A model generated the notes under the pieces. It did no database searches. It had not been told where the DNA came from and saw nothing but the letters and a program-made list of their open reading frames with translations. Below, piece by piece: positions 1 to 12,228 of a stretch of DNA of 64,000 nt (within the stretch, counting starts at the first letter, position 1; the number at the start of each line of letters is the position of its first letter). The DNA comes from Boesenbergia rotunda. Lineage: Eukaryota > Streptophyta > Magnoliopsida > Zingiberales > Zingiberaceae. Both the position numbers and the translations under genes were made by a program. The stretch lies in the NCBI GenBank assembly GCA_024364735.1, contig JAGFNQ010000726.1:491043-555042 (forward strand), read 5' to 3'.

Positions 1-240
1 GGTTCAACACTCAATTGGTACATACATAGCTCTCAACCATAGAAAAGATCATGGAAACTACACGCGGTTTCATTACCCAATTGGCCAATTGGGGCTTGGG
101 CAACTTTACAATGACGGAAAATTACCGTGGAGATCATTTTTACGAGCACTTCTTAACTTAACATGATGAATAAATCAAGTAAAAAGTCATTCATCTTCAA
201 TATTAATTGGGCTGTTAAAAATCTGAACAGTTGAATTATC

Positions 241-245
241 AAATA

Positions 246-282
<37 letters not shown>
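241..282. repeat. (TAA)n microsatellite
   Basis: A nearly pure run of TAA/AAT triplets of about 40 bp. On the other strand it produces a run of leucine codons in a spurious small frame. Confidence 0.95.
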
Positions 283-2029
283 GGAATGACCGAGTCCATG
301 TGATGCATAATCTAATGCATCGGATCCATTTTGGCACTTCAAACTTGTGACTTTTATGCGTTATATATAGGCCATGAGCAATAAATATTAAACCGATATC
401 ACTATCGCTCCTCGTGAAGCGCACAAACAACAACTGCAAACAAAGATATCAATCAATCACTATCATTTCATTCAAACACGTTAACATTCTGCTGCTGTAT
501 ATATCGAAACCTACCTCGAGTCGGAAGGCGCACAGAAAGCTACCTCGATCGTCTCCTCCTAGACCCGAACCACCAACCGACGACGGCTGACTAAGTAATC
601 GAAGACTAGCTAGGTGCGTGCCCTGGTCCAAGAAAGACCACTCTCGGTGGAATAACGGAATCCAACCATGTGACTAGACGGGTTGACTCACTCTGTTTTT
701 CTCTCACCAACCCATTCAATCGAGCATTCAAAACTTGTGTGGATATTACGGGGATTAATTCGGATCGATTGACTTTCATAAAATGTTTTTATTAGTCAGA
801 TAAATCATAAAATATAGATGAATCTTAACCAACGATCCAACGTCATAAAAATTTTAAACACATCAAATGCAAGGTATCCCAAATGATTCTACTAATTTTA
901 ATTATCTAAGATGGATTTCGTCTCAATCCGAACTTCTCCACTAACTCTGTTTTCTGATACCACCAACCCATTAACACTTAGGGCGGGCTAGTCTTCTCTT
1001 CGATATTATTTTATTGATTTATATACAATTTGAATTCAAATTTGAACACTTCGAATTTAATATAAAATTACAATTTATTGTTTTGTTTTTCTGTTTCTGT
1101 TTATTCTATTTGAATTTATTTTGATTTAGTTTATCATTATTAATTTTATTAATATAATTATTGGTGTCATTAACAGTATTTCTTGTCAGTAGGTCGTTTG
1201 GTAAATTGTTATTCATTTGAATTAAAATTTTAATTCTATTGTAAGAATAAAGATAATTCTAATATTAATTGAGTATATATATTTATGTGTATTATTTGTC
1301 AAGATTATTAAAATGCAAATACAACTTTATTTACAATTCCATCAAAGAATCTATTCCACTCATAAATTTAGATCATATTGTATGATTTTTAAATTTATTT
1401 ATTTATAATAATTTAAATATCTAAATTTCGTATAGATACTCTTCTCTTGTGAGTTAGTTCAGAATTATGTACGTTCAAAAATAAATCTTCAAAATATCTA
1501 TTTTATTTGGAATTCATTTTGTATTATTCTTCTAAATACTTCACTATTATAAACTTAAATTATATATATAAGGATGATATCTTGCACACCACTACATGGA
1601 CAATCATGGATGATGGCAGGTGTGACATGCTGACTGAGCTTAAAAATCAGTTAAAAAGTTTTTCTTTTTCTTTCTTTTTCTCTCTATGTCATGCAAATTG
1701 GTGTTTCTCTTTCTATATTTGGTCGCTTACCTCTCTTTCCAAGTTAAAGCCGCACACCTCTCTCTTCCACTCCTCTCTTTCCCGGTTTCAACTCTAGGGT
1801 TTATGGTCGTTTCCTCCAACTTCTCAGAGTGTCGGCAGTGAGTTAGGGTTTCCAGCACCACCAAAGTGATCTTTTCCACCGTTGGAGCTTGTGTTGAAGA
1901 ATGACGCACGTGTTATAAAGGTATGTCCCGTGTATCCCAAATCACCCTCCTCTCCTCTCAGAGCATCAGTAGTGAGTTGGTATTGTTTTTGCATCGCAAT
2001 TTTGCAAAAACCAATATCAAGGTTAGGGA

Positions 2030-2390
2030 TGCTTCAACCAAAATCAACTATAACGTTTGCGCTGGTTTTTGCAAAAATTGCATCAATCTTGTGGCTAGTT
2101 CAACCAAAACCACCCTAAGGTTGGTGCTAGTTTTTGCAAAAATAGCATCAACCTTAGGGCTGGTTCTACCAAAACTAGCCCCAATGTTAGCGCTGATTTT
2201 TGTAAAATCCTTTGCACCAATGTTGGTTAGTGGTTTAAGCGAACCAGCTCTAATGTTGGTGCTGGTTATTTGCACGAAGTAGACCCAACATTGGTGTTAG
2301 TTTGTGCGAAAAATTAGCACCAAAGTTGGGGCTAGTTCGTGCGAATAACCAACACTAACATTGGGCCAACACCAACGATGGTTAGTGGTT
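2030..2390. repeat. Diverged minisatellite built on 'lead-gap' units
   Basis: Imperfect units recur every 30-60 bp and combine CCAA(C/T)(A/G)TTGGTGCTGGTT-like and TTTTTGCAAAAA-like blocks. The repetitive 119-codon frame at 1923-2282 is a by-product of the array. It could be a sub-terminal repeat of the neighbouring FAR1/MULE-type element, but no terminal inverted repeat was identified. Confidence 0.55.
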
Positions 2391-2617
2391 CCCCCAAAAT
2401 CCATGTTGATGGTTTAAGTAAATTAACACCCTTTCTTAACTGAATAAAGATATTTATAGACATATCACAATTTCAATGAGAGTATTCAATTCTAGTGAAG
2501 CTCATCCTCAAAAGAAGAAAAAGTTTTTCTCGATATATTCATAGCTACTTTTTAAATTTATATACTATTTGTGCTTCCACCCACCTGTAATGTATATCAA
2601 TCAGAGATTTAATATTA

Positions 2618-3764
2618 ATGGAAGAAAATCTCTATGAAGATCAACATTACATTCCCCAAGTTGGTGATGATTGAAAGCCAAAAATTGGGATGAAATTTAC
2701 ATCATTAGAGGAGACATTTACGTTCTATAATCAGTATGTCTGAGAAGCAGGATTTAGTGCAAGAATAAGTAATAGTAAGAAAAATAAGAAAACTAATTAA
2801 GTTACACGGAAAAAAATTGTATGTTTTAAAGAAGGGCATACTAATGATCAACGGAATATGTAGGCATAAGGTAGTAAAATAAAATAGACAAGAGCACGTG
2901 ACGAAGTTAGAACTATATGTAAGTAAAAGATTTCATTAGTGAAGGAACAAGCTGGATCTAATTGGGTTTTCACTAACTTCGTTGAAAGTCATAATCATCC
3001 TCTAACTACTTCATCAAAGGTGCATTTTCTACGCTCACATCGTAGTTTTTTTATAGTAAAGAAAGTATTGACTCAATAGTATTCAGAAACTAATGTGCCA
3101 AATTGTCAATAAGTACGAATATTATATATAGAGTATGGACGGCTTGAACATGTAGGCTGTATAGAAAGAGATATTAGAAACTTCGAACAAGAGCTTAGGG
3201 ATAAATCGAAAGGCATTGATGCCGAAACACTTATTGAGTTATTTGCCACTGAGAAGGAGAAAAATTCAAGTTTTTTCCTCGATTTTGATACTGATACAGA
3301 TAATAGATTTAGTAAGTATTTTTGGGTGGATCATGTATCAAGGAGGGCATATAGTGTGTTTGGTGATATAGTTGTATTCAATACAACATATAATATCAAC
3401 AAATATGGTTTGATTTTAGCACCATTTATAGGAGTTAATCATCATCAACAATAAATTATTTTGGTTGTGGGTTTCTAAGTGATAAAAAAACTAAGTCTTT
3501 TGTTTGGCTGCTTAACAAGTTCTTAGAAGCCATAACTAAAGGTGCACCAATTGTTATTCTCACTGATCAAGATCCTGCTATGACGAAAGTTATTGCTCAA
3601 GTTTTCCTTCAAACTGTGCATCGTTATTGTTTGTGGCACATATTGAATAAATTCTCAGATAAATTAGACCCTTTGACTTTTTGAAACTACTACCAGAGTA
3701 TAAAGAATGTCATTATAAATGCTACTTCATCTGATGAATTTGAGAAGTCATGAGAAGATGTTAT
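2618..3764 (+). pseudogene. Decayed FAR1/FHY3-type (Mutator-like) transposase
   Basis: Broken fragments read in order like a FAR1-related protein or its MULE transposase ancestor. From ATG 2618 an N-terminal FAR1 DNA-binding region appears (GMKFTSLEETFTFYNQY, then FVESHNHPLTT near 2970). The MULE transposase core follows: RFSKYFWVDHVSRRAYSVFGD around 3310-3365, VVFNTTYNINKYGLILAPF to about 3430, ILTDQDPAMTKVIAQVF at about 3560 and HRYCLWHILNKFSDKLDP at about 3620-3670. The aspartates of FNTTY-type and TDQD motifs are of the catalytic kind, though the first motif has N where D is usual. Several stops and a frameshift near 3450 break it. The frame ends where element C inserts at 3765. It could be a domesticated host gene relic or a MULE remnant; I cannot tell which. 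Confidence 0.8.
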
Positions 3765-3859
3765 TGTTGGTGCCAGAAGCGCCAAAGTCGAAACTATGTT
3801 TTGATAATGGCAAAGGGTTCAGAAGTTAAGAGTTAGTTGTGATCTAACAAGCTTATTAA
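3765..3859 (+). mobile_element. C 5' LTR, left fragment
   Basis: The first 95 bp of the LTR, starting TGTTGGTGCC, align with the first bases of D's LTR at 53234 (same order of GTCGAA, TTTTGAT, ATGGCAAA and GGGTTCA blocks). It stops at the ATTAA target of element A and continues at 33594 with GTGTGCAG, as D does at about 53330. Confidence 0.85.
3855..3859. repeat. Target-site duplication of element A (ATTAA)
   Basis: ATTAA precedes A's outer LTR end at 3860 and is repeated at 33589-33593 directly after A's other end. This proves that 3860-33588 is one insertion in C's LTR. Confidence 0.93.
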
Positions 3860-6227
3860 TGTTGGGACCGAGTGCATGCCGACGCGGACACGTATTGTAA
3901 TTGTTACATAATTACATGCAGCGGAAACAAAAACATGAATAATTTCCTAAATTATTCTAACACATATCCTAAGCATGCAATGTGTTCACATAGTCGTAAT
4001 ATAAAATTTTTGCAGAAAAGGAAATTACTCTATGAATTACCTTGCGTAACTTGGAAGAAGGGACGAGATCCAACCGTTAGCGTCCCTTGAAAGCTCCGCC
4101 TCTATTCGTATCCACGCAGAGTATCGTCGGGATGACTTCGCTAAGCCACGAGTTTCGTGTTCACGAGAACTACTAGATTCTCCGTGAACACGACGAAAAC
4201 CGAGAGAGTAATCAAATCGAAAGACTCACCACCAAGGTTGGCCGAAGAGGAAGATCGTTGCAAGGAAGAACTTCGTCGCCTTGATGCTTCTCCTTGTGCT
4301 CACGGCAAGAAGAAAGAAGGAAGGCCTATGGCCGGCCAAGAGAGGGAGAGAAGAAGAGGAGAGAGCCCAAGCAATTCTTGGATGGATCATCTTTTAAGGC
4401 ACCCCTTGGGTCCTTTATATAGGGAGATGTTTCTTAATTCCCAAGCAAACCTCTCCTTGATTATGGAATAAATTCTCAATCAATCTATAATCAAGGCTCT
4501 CATGATCAAGCCTCCTCTCCTTGATTATGGAATAATTTCTCAATCAATCCATAATCAAGGCTCTCTTTCTTTTGGTATGATTATATAAAATTTATAAAAC
4601 AAACCAACCATTGGTTCATTATATAAAAATTTATAAAACAAACCAACCATTGGTTCATTATATAAAAATTTATTAAACAAACCAACTCATGGTTCATTAT
4701 ATAAAAATTTATATATATAAAATTTATATAACCTTTTATAAAATAAACCAACTTTTGGTCTATTTTATAAAACAAACCAAAATAGCCTTATCCACTTGTG
4801 GTGACCGAAATTTATACAAAAGAGAATTCATCTTAAGTGGTCGGTTAAGTTTTCATCCAAAGCATAGGTCCATGGTTCAAAACCCACCAATGAATTAAAT
4901 TTTGTCATCTTTGATTTATTATAAATTTTTATAAAACAAACCAACTCTTTGGTTTATTTTAATTCATGATAAAATAATCCCATGGATTATTTTAAGCTTA
5001 TAATAAACCATACCACCTTGGATCAAATCTCTTAATGAATTAAACTTATTTAATTCACCCATTAAGTCTTTAAAAGACTTAGCCATTCTATTCTTCCGAT
5101 GCGTCTGAAATAAATTCAGTTTTGACTATTGTTTGGACTTACTAAAAATAGTTTATCTCGATTGGAGAATCCAATTCTCAACATGTTTTAAATCTTTCGA
5201 ATTACTTGTTATGCGTGTGATCAAATAGGCTTTCAATTTATGTTTGCCGTCCATAATTAACTAATTAATTATAGAACGATCATGAGTGGCACCTAGTAGT
5301 ACATCATGATCCCCAATTAATTGAAAGATCAACGGTTGACCTCAGAAATGATTCTGAAACCCTTCAGCAGCAATAATGAATGGTGCCCCATTCCCTTCAC
5401 CATCTTATACCCACTTGGTTCAGGACATGGTCTATGTGTATCAGTCCCCACTAGGCTGACTACGTCACACCTAGCCCAAGTAACGTTTCCTCATCCTATG
5501 GATTCTAATTACTCTCATGTATTTAAGAGATTCATACTCTGAACATGTCATGCTCTGGCCAGAGGCTTCGAGTAATAATCCGACGATAGACCTTGAGTAT
5601 ACATCTCCTCGCAAGGAGTGGTGAATCCTTTGTAGGCTGTTCAAACATCTTCGGGCACTTCGGCTTATACCCAATCATCCTGGGTCCACACCTCCTTGGA
5701 GATGCTTACTTAAGATGTCAAAGTATAAGTCTCCATGACCAAGATGACTTGAACACCGCAAGTCAAAGGAACATCGCACTTAAGCTGCAGTAAGAACTTC
5801 ACTGACATATATATATGTAGATCACCATATGAAGTTTTACAGCCAGTCACTCCAATGAACTAGTTCCCTTAACTAGCATTCATGTTTATCTCCGGACATC
5901 TCAATGTCACCAGCCAGTGAGAATCAGCTGATTAGAGAATAACCCATGCTAGTCTCAACAGAATTGATAGTGTCCGTATTTATCAATTCATCGACTAGGG
6001 ACAATTTCAATACTTCACAATTGCACATGTAGAGATAATCACTAGTTGTGAATGCATCACAAATTCTCTTATGCTGTGAATTATATTGCGAACATTCAGT
6101 AAATGAGTTTAAGATCTCAATCAAATACACAAACATGTACACTCAAATAGTGAATATTCATTTATTAAAATAAATGATTATAATCATAAGGCGATTGCCT
6201 TAGGACACTTCTCTCATATCACTAACA
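3860..6227 (-). mobile_element. A 3' LTR
   Basis: 2368 bp, TG...CA ends, matching 31228-33588 over its whole length. A TATA-like TATATAAA lies on the minus strand at 4414-4421. A tandem AT-rich repeat lies at 4588-4780. Small frames in it (for example minus 5674-5471) recur in B's LTRs only because the LTRs are homologous. Confidence 0.93.
4588..4780. repeat. Tandem repeat in A 3' LTR
   Basis: About three and a half copies of a ~45-bp unit containing AAACAAACCAACCATTGGTT and TTATATAAAAATT. The same array is present in the partner LTR at about 31955-32145. It lies upstream of the TATA box in the element's own orientation, so it could be a U3 repeat. Confidence 0.85.
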
Positions 6228-9200
6228 AACTCCCGCTTGGCCTAATGCCAATCGCTACGGTACCCAATACCACAGGCTCTAACATGACCCTCAAACTTAC
6301 TTTGAGGCAAGGCCTTAGTTAAAGGATCCTCTAAATTCCTTTCAGTGGGAATTTTCTCAATTTGTATATCATTCCTACTTATAATCTCTCTGATCATATG
6401 ATAGCGGCGAAGCTCAAGTTTGGATCACAATGAGACCTTGGTTCCATTACTTGTGCAATCACTCCATTGTTGTCGCAGTAAATCGGAATTGCTTCAACAA
6501 TGGTTGGAACCACACCAAGTTCAGTGGCGAACCTTTTGATCCAAACTACTTCCTTTGCTGCTTCCAAAGCTGTAATGTTTTCTGCCTTAATGGCAGTATC
6601 CGCTACTATGTCTTTCTTGGAATCTTTCCAACTTATTGTATTTCTTATTCAAGGTGAATATGTATCCAGACTCAGACCTGGAATCATCCGTATCTGTCTG
6701 GAAACTGGCATCTGTATACCCACGTATTACCATATCACCTTCTCCATATATTAGGAACACATCCTTAGTTCTTCTTAAGTACTTGAGGATTGTCTTGACA
6801 GCCACCCATTGATCCATTCCTGGATCAGACTGGTATCTTCTTGTGACGCTCAGAGCATATGATACATCGGGCCTAGTACATAACATAGCATACATGATAG
6901 ATCCTATCGCAGATGCATAAGGAATCTTATTCATGCAAATCCTCTCGTCTTCTGTGCGCGGACACATTGACTTTGAAAGGTTGATCCCATGCCTGATGAG
7001 AAGGTAACCTTTCTTGGATTCTGACATGCTAAACCTTTCTAGCACTCGGTCTATATATGTAGACTGCGAAAGACCAAGCAACCGTTTTGATCTATCTCTA
7101 TAGATTATAATACCAAGGATATAGGTTGCTTCTCCCAGGTCTTCTATGGAGAAAGTTTTGGATAACCAAATTTTAACTGACTGTAAGACTGATATATCAT
7201 TTCCTATAAGTAAAATATCATCGACATATAATACTAGGAATACGACTGCACTCCCACTAACCTTCTTGTATACACAAGGTTCGTCAGGATTTTGTGAGAA
7301 ATCAAACTCTTTGATTGTCTCATCAAAACGGATGTTCCAGCTCCTGGATGCTTGCTTTAGTCCATATATGGATCGTCGAAGCTTGCATACTTTGGTTTTA
7401 TTAACCGATGTGAAACCTTCAGGTTGTGTCATGTATACATCCTCAAGCAGGTTTCCATTAAGGAAAGCTGTTTTCACATCCATTTGCCATATCTCATAAT
7501 CATAATGAGCTGCTATGGCCAGGAGGATCCGAATGGATTTGAGTATAGCTACTGGCGAATAGGTTTCGTTATAATCAATTCCTTGTTTCTGACGATATCC
7601 TTTTGCCACTAATCTAGCCTTAAAGGTAACAACATTACCTTCCATGTTGGTTTTCTTCTTTAAAACCCACTTGCACCCTATGGGCTTAATCCCTTCAGGC
7701 GGGTTAACCAAGTCCCACACTTGATTTTCGTACATGAAATTCATTTCCGACTTCATGGCTTCAAGCCATTTATCCCTTTCTGAATTTATCAGAACATCTT
7801 CATAACTGATAGGTTCGTCATTGTTAATGAGTAACACTTCGTTCAATTCACTTATGAGAAATCCGTATCTCTCTGGAATATTGCGTGTCCTATCAGACCT
7901 ACAAAGAAGTGGTGTTGTTTTAGGTTCAACTGATAGCTCATCATTATGAGTTATTGGTTGTGGGTCTAGACTAGGTGTCTCTGTAATGTCTATTGGAGTT
8001 TCTTGAACTTCTTCAAGTTCAATGCTACTCCCACTGTTTTCTTGTAAAAGAAATTCTTTTTTTTCAGAAATACAGCATGCCTTGAAACAAACATCTTTTG
8101 TTCCAAGGGATGATAGAATTGGTAACCCTTCGTTTCCTTAGGGTATCCAATAAATAGACATTTATCAGACTTAGCATCCAATTTGTCTGATACAGTCTGC
8201 TTTACATAAGCAGGACAACCCCATATTTTAAGGTGAGTTAAATGAGGTTTCTTACTATTCCACGTCTCATATGGAGTAGTAGAGACTACCTTGGTCGGGA
8301 CTCTGTTTAGTAAGTAAACAGCTGTCTTAAGCGCATAGCCCCAAAAGGATTTTGGAAGAGTTGCATGATTCATCATAGATCTAACCATGTCCATCAAGGT
8401 TCGGTTACGCCTCTCAGATACACCATTATGCTGTGATGTATATGGCGGAGTCCATTGAGACAATATCCCATTGTCCCTAAGATAATCTTGAAACTCTTGA
8501 CTTAAGTATTCACCACCCCGATTGGATCAAAGTATCTTAATACTTTTTCCAAGATGTTTCTCTACTTCACTTCTGAACTCTTTGAATTTCTCAAAAGCTT
8601 CAGATTTGTGTTTCATTAAGAACATATACTCGAATCGTGAGTGATCATCGATAAAGGTAATGAAGTAGCTATAACCTCCTTGTGCAAGAGTTGACATTGG
8701 TCCACATACATCAGTATGTATTAGACCAAGCAATTCTCCCACTGGTTTACCTTTTCCGGAAAAGGGTAATTTGGCCATCTTGCCTTTTAAGCATGATTCT
8801 CATGTATCAAATGAACCGGGTTCAAATGATTCCAAAATTCCACATCGGTGTAATTTGGTCATGCGTTTCTTACTTACATGGCCAAGACGACAATGCCACG
8901 TATAGGAGTCTATTTGATCATCTATTTGAGCACGTTTGTTGCTAACTTCGATATTGAAAATGTCACCAGATAAATCTAACGTGTAGATACCATTGCATAA
9001 AGTTCCGGTCCCATAAAGAACACCATTTAAAGTTATGTAACAGCAATTATTACTAAAAGTTAAATGATAACCCTTTTCATTCAAGCATGAAATAGATACA
9101 ATGTTCTTTATTAACGAAAGAACAAAATAACAATTATCCAATTCTAAGAAAAGTTCAGTAGGGAGCTTTAGCAAATATGTTCCGATGGCAACAGCAGCAA

Positions 9201-9537
9201 TCTTTGCTCCATTTCTGACTCGCAAATTCGCTTCTCCCTTAACGAGTCTTCTTCTATTCCTTAGCCCCTGTATGTCATTACATATATGTGAGCTACACCC
9301 AGTATCAAGTACCCAGGTGTACGAGGAAATAGAGTGACATTCAATAACGAAGATGCCTGAAGAAGATAGGGCATCGGATGCCTTCTTCTTCAAGGACTCA
9401 AGATAAACCTTGCAGTTTCTTCGCCAATGGCCCTCCTTGCCGCAATGATTGCAAGTGCCTTTTGGTGCCTTTTCAATCTTTGTGGCCTTAGTTAAATTAT
9501 TGGTGTCCAAAATGGAACACAAATTCAGAGAAGACAT
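6228..9537 (-). pseudogene. A gag-pol polyprotein remnant (copia)
   Basis: Reads from ATG at 9537 down to about 6240. The first ~17 codons match B's gag start, then about 220 codons of gag are missing, and reading resumes just before the CCHC knuckle (CNHCGKEGHWRRNC). Protease LDTGCSSHICND, integrase, RT (with YVDDILLIG) and RNase H follow. Breaks seen: a TGA near 8798 in the integrase zinc region; a TGA next to the catalytic motif near 8525, where B has CGA; a frameshift in a T-rich run near 8060; and a frameshift near 6660 in RNase H. The second integrase acidic residue is changed (SNRGGE, where B has SDRGGE). The element encodes no working capsid or integrase. Confidence 0.9.
6229..6240 (-). 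promoter_or_regulatory. Polypurine tract of element A
   Basis: On the minus strand CCAAGCGGGAG lies directly before the 3' LTR boundary at 6227. It corresponds to the tract at 26191-26200 of B. It primes plus-strand DNA synthesis. Confidence 0.8.
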
Positions 9538-10830
9538 AATCAGGTGATTATCCTAGAAATACAAATTGAGCTTATGTGATGAGAATGATAAAGAATGCAT
9601 CAATATATATTAATTAAATCCTATTTATTTTTCGAATTGAATAACCCTTTTTATCAATTCGGGAGATCATAGGAACATCTCCAAATAGGTTGATATCCAA
9701 CCATAGATAAGAACAACCATGGCTAGAGTCCATCAAGTTATTCTTAGCTATGAAGGTAGGTAATTATACCGATTACATATTATACATATGTAACTATCAC
9801 ATTATGCTATCAACTAATTGAATGTTTGCATAAATCATTGGGTTGTTAACTCATTAACAAGTATGCAACAATATACATAGCACCCAACTGCACCTCTCTT
9901 TACATCGACCTTGGCTGTGGCACAACAAATCGATGCTCCAAGCTTAAGGCTGACCCATTAATCAAGAAATAGTTTTAATATGGTTGGAGTTCATTCAATC
10001 GTTTAGTCAGGCTTAGATGTGTCCAACAACCAAAACTAAGGATTGACCTCTGACTCCAACTATATTAATCATAAACTAATTTCATGGTCTGAACATGTTG
10101 AGGTTCAAGCCGGGCATGGATGTGTCCATCAACCCAAACGAGAAACAAAACTCCGGTTCTAACCATATTAATGGAAGGTGTTGACCTTAATATTTTGTAA
10201 GTGGTTTTGAGTCTCATCCTTTTCTTTTAAGCACATTCATGACATATAATTATGTCATATTCTAACGATTTCCTTAATAAAGTATGTATGTGACTTAATT
10301 TATCAAGTCTCATTAATTGAATTAGGAACCGGATTTCCTAATTTTAATTTCATACTTTATTAAAGGAATTATTTTGGGAAACAATTTCCTAAATTGTCAT
10401 AATCAATTTTGGAAATAATATGTTTAAGACTTTGATTTCTCTAAATCAAATCTTATTAAATTAAGAGACAGATTCCCTTAATTCAACCACATATTATTTT
10501 CATGAAAATCTTATTTAAGGAAATAAACTCTATAGGAAACAATTTTTCCTAATTAATTTTGGAGACAACAATATGTAAGAGCATCACCTCATAAATCAAA
10601 TAAGGAAATTATCGTTTGAGAATCACCTCAAAAATTTCCAAGATTTGATCACATATTTTATTTATGGATACTTAATTACAACAAATTATTTACTTTGGGT
10701 GGCTCCCCGAGGCACTCCCCAAAGAAAAGAAATTTGTTGTAAATCTAATTTGGCCTGCTCCCCGAGGCATAACCAAATTAAACTTGACAATTAAAGAACT
10801 TGTTAATAATATAATTTGGATGACTCCCCG
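9538..10830 (-). other. A 5' leader, part nearest gag
   Basis: Non-coding. It continues at 30647-31227 across the S insertion, and the joined stretch is homologous (inverted) to 28398-29603. It holds three copies of a CTCCCCGAGGC motif (about 10704, 10752, 10824) inside imperfect repeats that alternate with AAATTTGTTG-type sequence. The fourth copy is at about 30721. No gene seen. Confidence 0.8.
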
Positions 10831-10835
10831 AGGCC
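10831..10835. repeat. Target-site duplication of element S (AGGCC)
   Basis: AGGCC abuts S's outer end at 10836 and recurs at 30642-30646 after the other end. It lies inside A's CTCCCCGAGGC leader repeat. Confidence 0.93.
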
Positions 10836-11255
10836 TGTTGGATCAAGAGACACGATAGAGGGGGGGGGGGGTGAATATCGTTAAAACTTTTCGGAAGTGA
10901 ATTAGAGTAAGTATGCAGCGGAATAAGAACAATCGCAAACACAGGGATTTTTACTTAGTTCGGAGCCTGGGTCGACTCCTACTCCAAGGCCCACGGTCGT
11001 TGACTGTTTACTGAGGGCAATTCTATAATCGCGCAAAAATTCTTACAAAAGTTTACAATTGTAGTATAGTAATAGTATAACAGAAATGAAAAATCAGTTC
11101 TTCGTTACCGACGTCCGATATCGGATGTTTCTCGGAGCACAGGGACGTCGTCGGCGGTTTCGTGTCGAGTTGGAAGGTTTCTGGGGTGAAGCGCAGGAGC
11201 AGAAGAACGTAACAGCGTTGGAAGAAGATGTGTTCAGGCTTGAGGGGTCGAGGGC

Positions 11256-11598
11256 CTTTTATAGGGTTCTGAGGGCGCCTTAGAGCACGGGGGTGCCCTC
11301 CACGTGGCCTGTGATCCGCTCACTTCGCGGTCAGCGAGTTATCCCTTCAAAATCGAGATAAGTCCTTGATGGGGGCGCCCGGGAGGCTGAGGGCGCCCTG
11401 GCTGACCTTTTCAGCGGGAGTATCAGCTGGATAAGAGTAATCGGCTTCGCTGGCTTAGGTGCGGGGCGCCCTGGGCGCTGGGGGTGCCCTGGGTACTGAG
11501 GGCGCCCCGGCCAGTAAGCAGCCGAAGCCCTTGTTGCTTCGCTTGTTTTGTGTTGGCCTTGGGGGCACCCGGGACACTGAGGGCGCCCTGCTCAGCTA
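11256..11598 (-). promoter_or_regulatory. S LTR promoter: TATA box plus paired GGGCGCCC palindromes
   Basis: On the minus strand TATAAAAG lies at 11263-11256. Upstream of it are GGGCGCCY/GGGYGCCC/GGGCACCC sites starting at plus positions 11273 and 11291, 11373 and 11391, 11464, 11482 and 11500, and 11563 and 11581. Neighbours within each group are exactly 18 bp apart. The site nearest the TATA box is separated from it by 9 bp. See Part 2 for the same pattern in C, D and F. Confidence 0.7.
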
Positions 11599-12047
11599 CT
11601 TGCCTCTCTCCTTTGGGCATTCTGAGCTACAGACACACATTCCTTCGGTCCTGCATCCAGGTTTAGTCCAAAACAATATGAAGCAATAGAGTATTATGTT
11701 TATACAACCTCAGCTGTCTTGGTTCTGATTTTGGGTCTCCAAAATGGAGCCCTAGGTCGAACCGATGCCTACTGTTCCCTCTCGACGGGGAACGCGTCCT
11801 CACCTACTCCTCTCGGGAGAATGTACTTGATGCCAACCAGCTCCTCCGGTTGGACTTTTGCCTAGCGGTCCTTTGCCAGGTCTTGGATACCAAGCTGTCC
11901 TTCGCCCGGTGCCTAGCATTCCTTCGCCAGGTCTTCAGTCCCAAGCTGTCCTTCGCCTGGTGCCTAGCAGTCCTTCGCTAGGGCTTCAGTTCCAGGCAGT
12001 CCTTCGCTTGGTGCCCAGCAGTCCTTCGCCAGGTCTTTGGTTCCAAG

Positions 12048-12052
12048 CAGTC
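12048..12052. repeat. Target-site duplication of the solo LTR (CAGTC)
   Basis: CAGTC at 12048-12052 and again at 14211-14215 flank the solo LTR. Removing the insertion restores the S LTR reading through CCAAGCAGTCCTTCG. Confidence 0.92.
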
Positions 12053-12228
12053 TGTGACGACCCACCTTCTCTTTCTCTCCCTTAAGGCGGACGTCACTTT
12101 CACTTAGCCTTAACTTTACCTTATTCTTAGCCTTAGGTTATAACTACTGGACTTCCTTTAACTTGCTATGAAATTTTTTTTTTCTTCCTTCTCTCTTTTT
12201 TTTTCCAAAAAAAACAAAACAACTTTCA

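Larger units (their letters stand above)
1..2617. other. AT-rich flank without a recognisable gene
   Basis: No open frame longer than about 120 codons reads like a known protein here, on either strand. The stretch holds a TAA microsatellite, long A/T-rich runs (about 1000-1560), pyrimidine-rich sequence (about 1660-1790) and two TAGGGTTT-type motifs near 1794 and 1845. Such motifs occur in plant 5' leaders, so a decayed promoter or leader is possible but unproven. A diverged minisatellite follows at about 2030-2390. Confidence 0.5.

Noticed and set aside
1794..1900. Host gene promoter and 5' leader with TAGGGTTT motifs
   Set aside because: No coding exon follows; the motif alone is too short to support a gene.
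1923..2282. 119-codon frame rich in L, V and A
   Set aside because: It is the translation of a diverged minisatellite, with a similar frame open on the other strand.
4157..4471. 104-codon basic frame (also 31525-31839) in A's LTRs
   Set aside because: Antisense to the LTR's own transcript direction, not conserved in B, and without recognisable domains.
10861..10871. G run as a G-quadruplex
   Set aside because: A single homopolymer run that varies in length between the two S LTRs; sequencing or slippage noise is a simpler reading.
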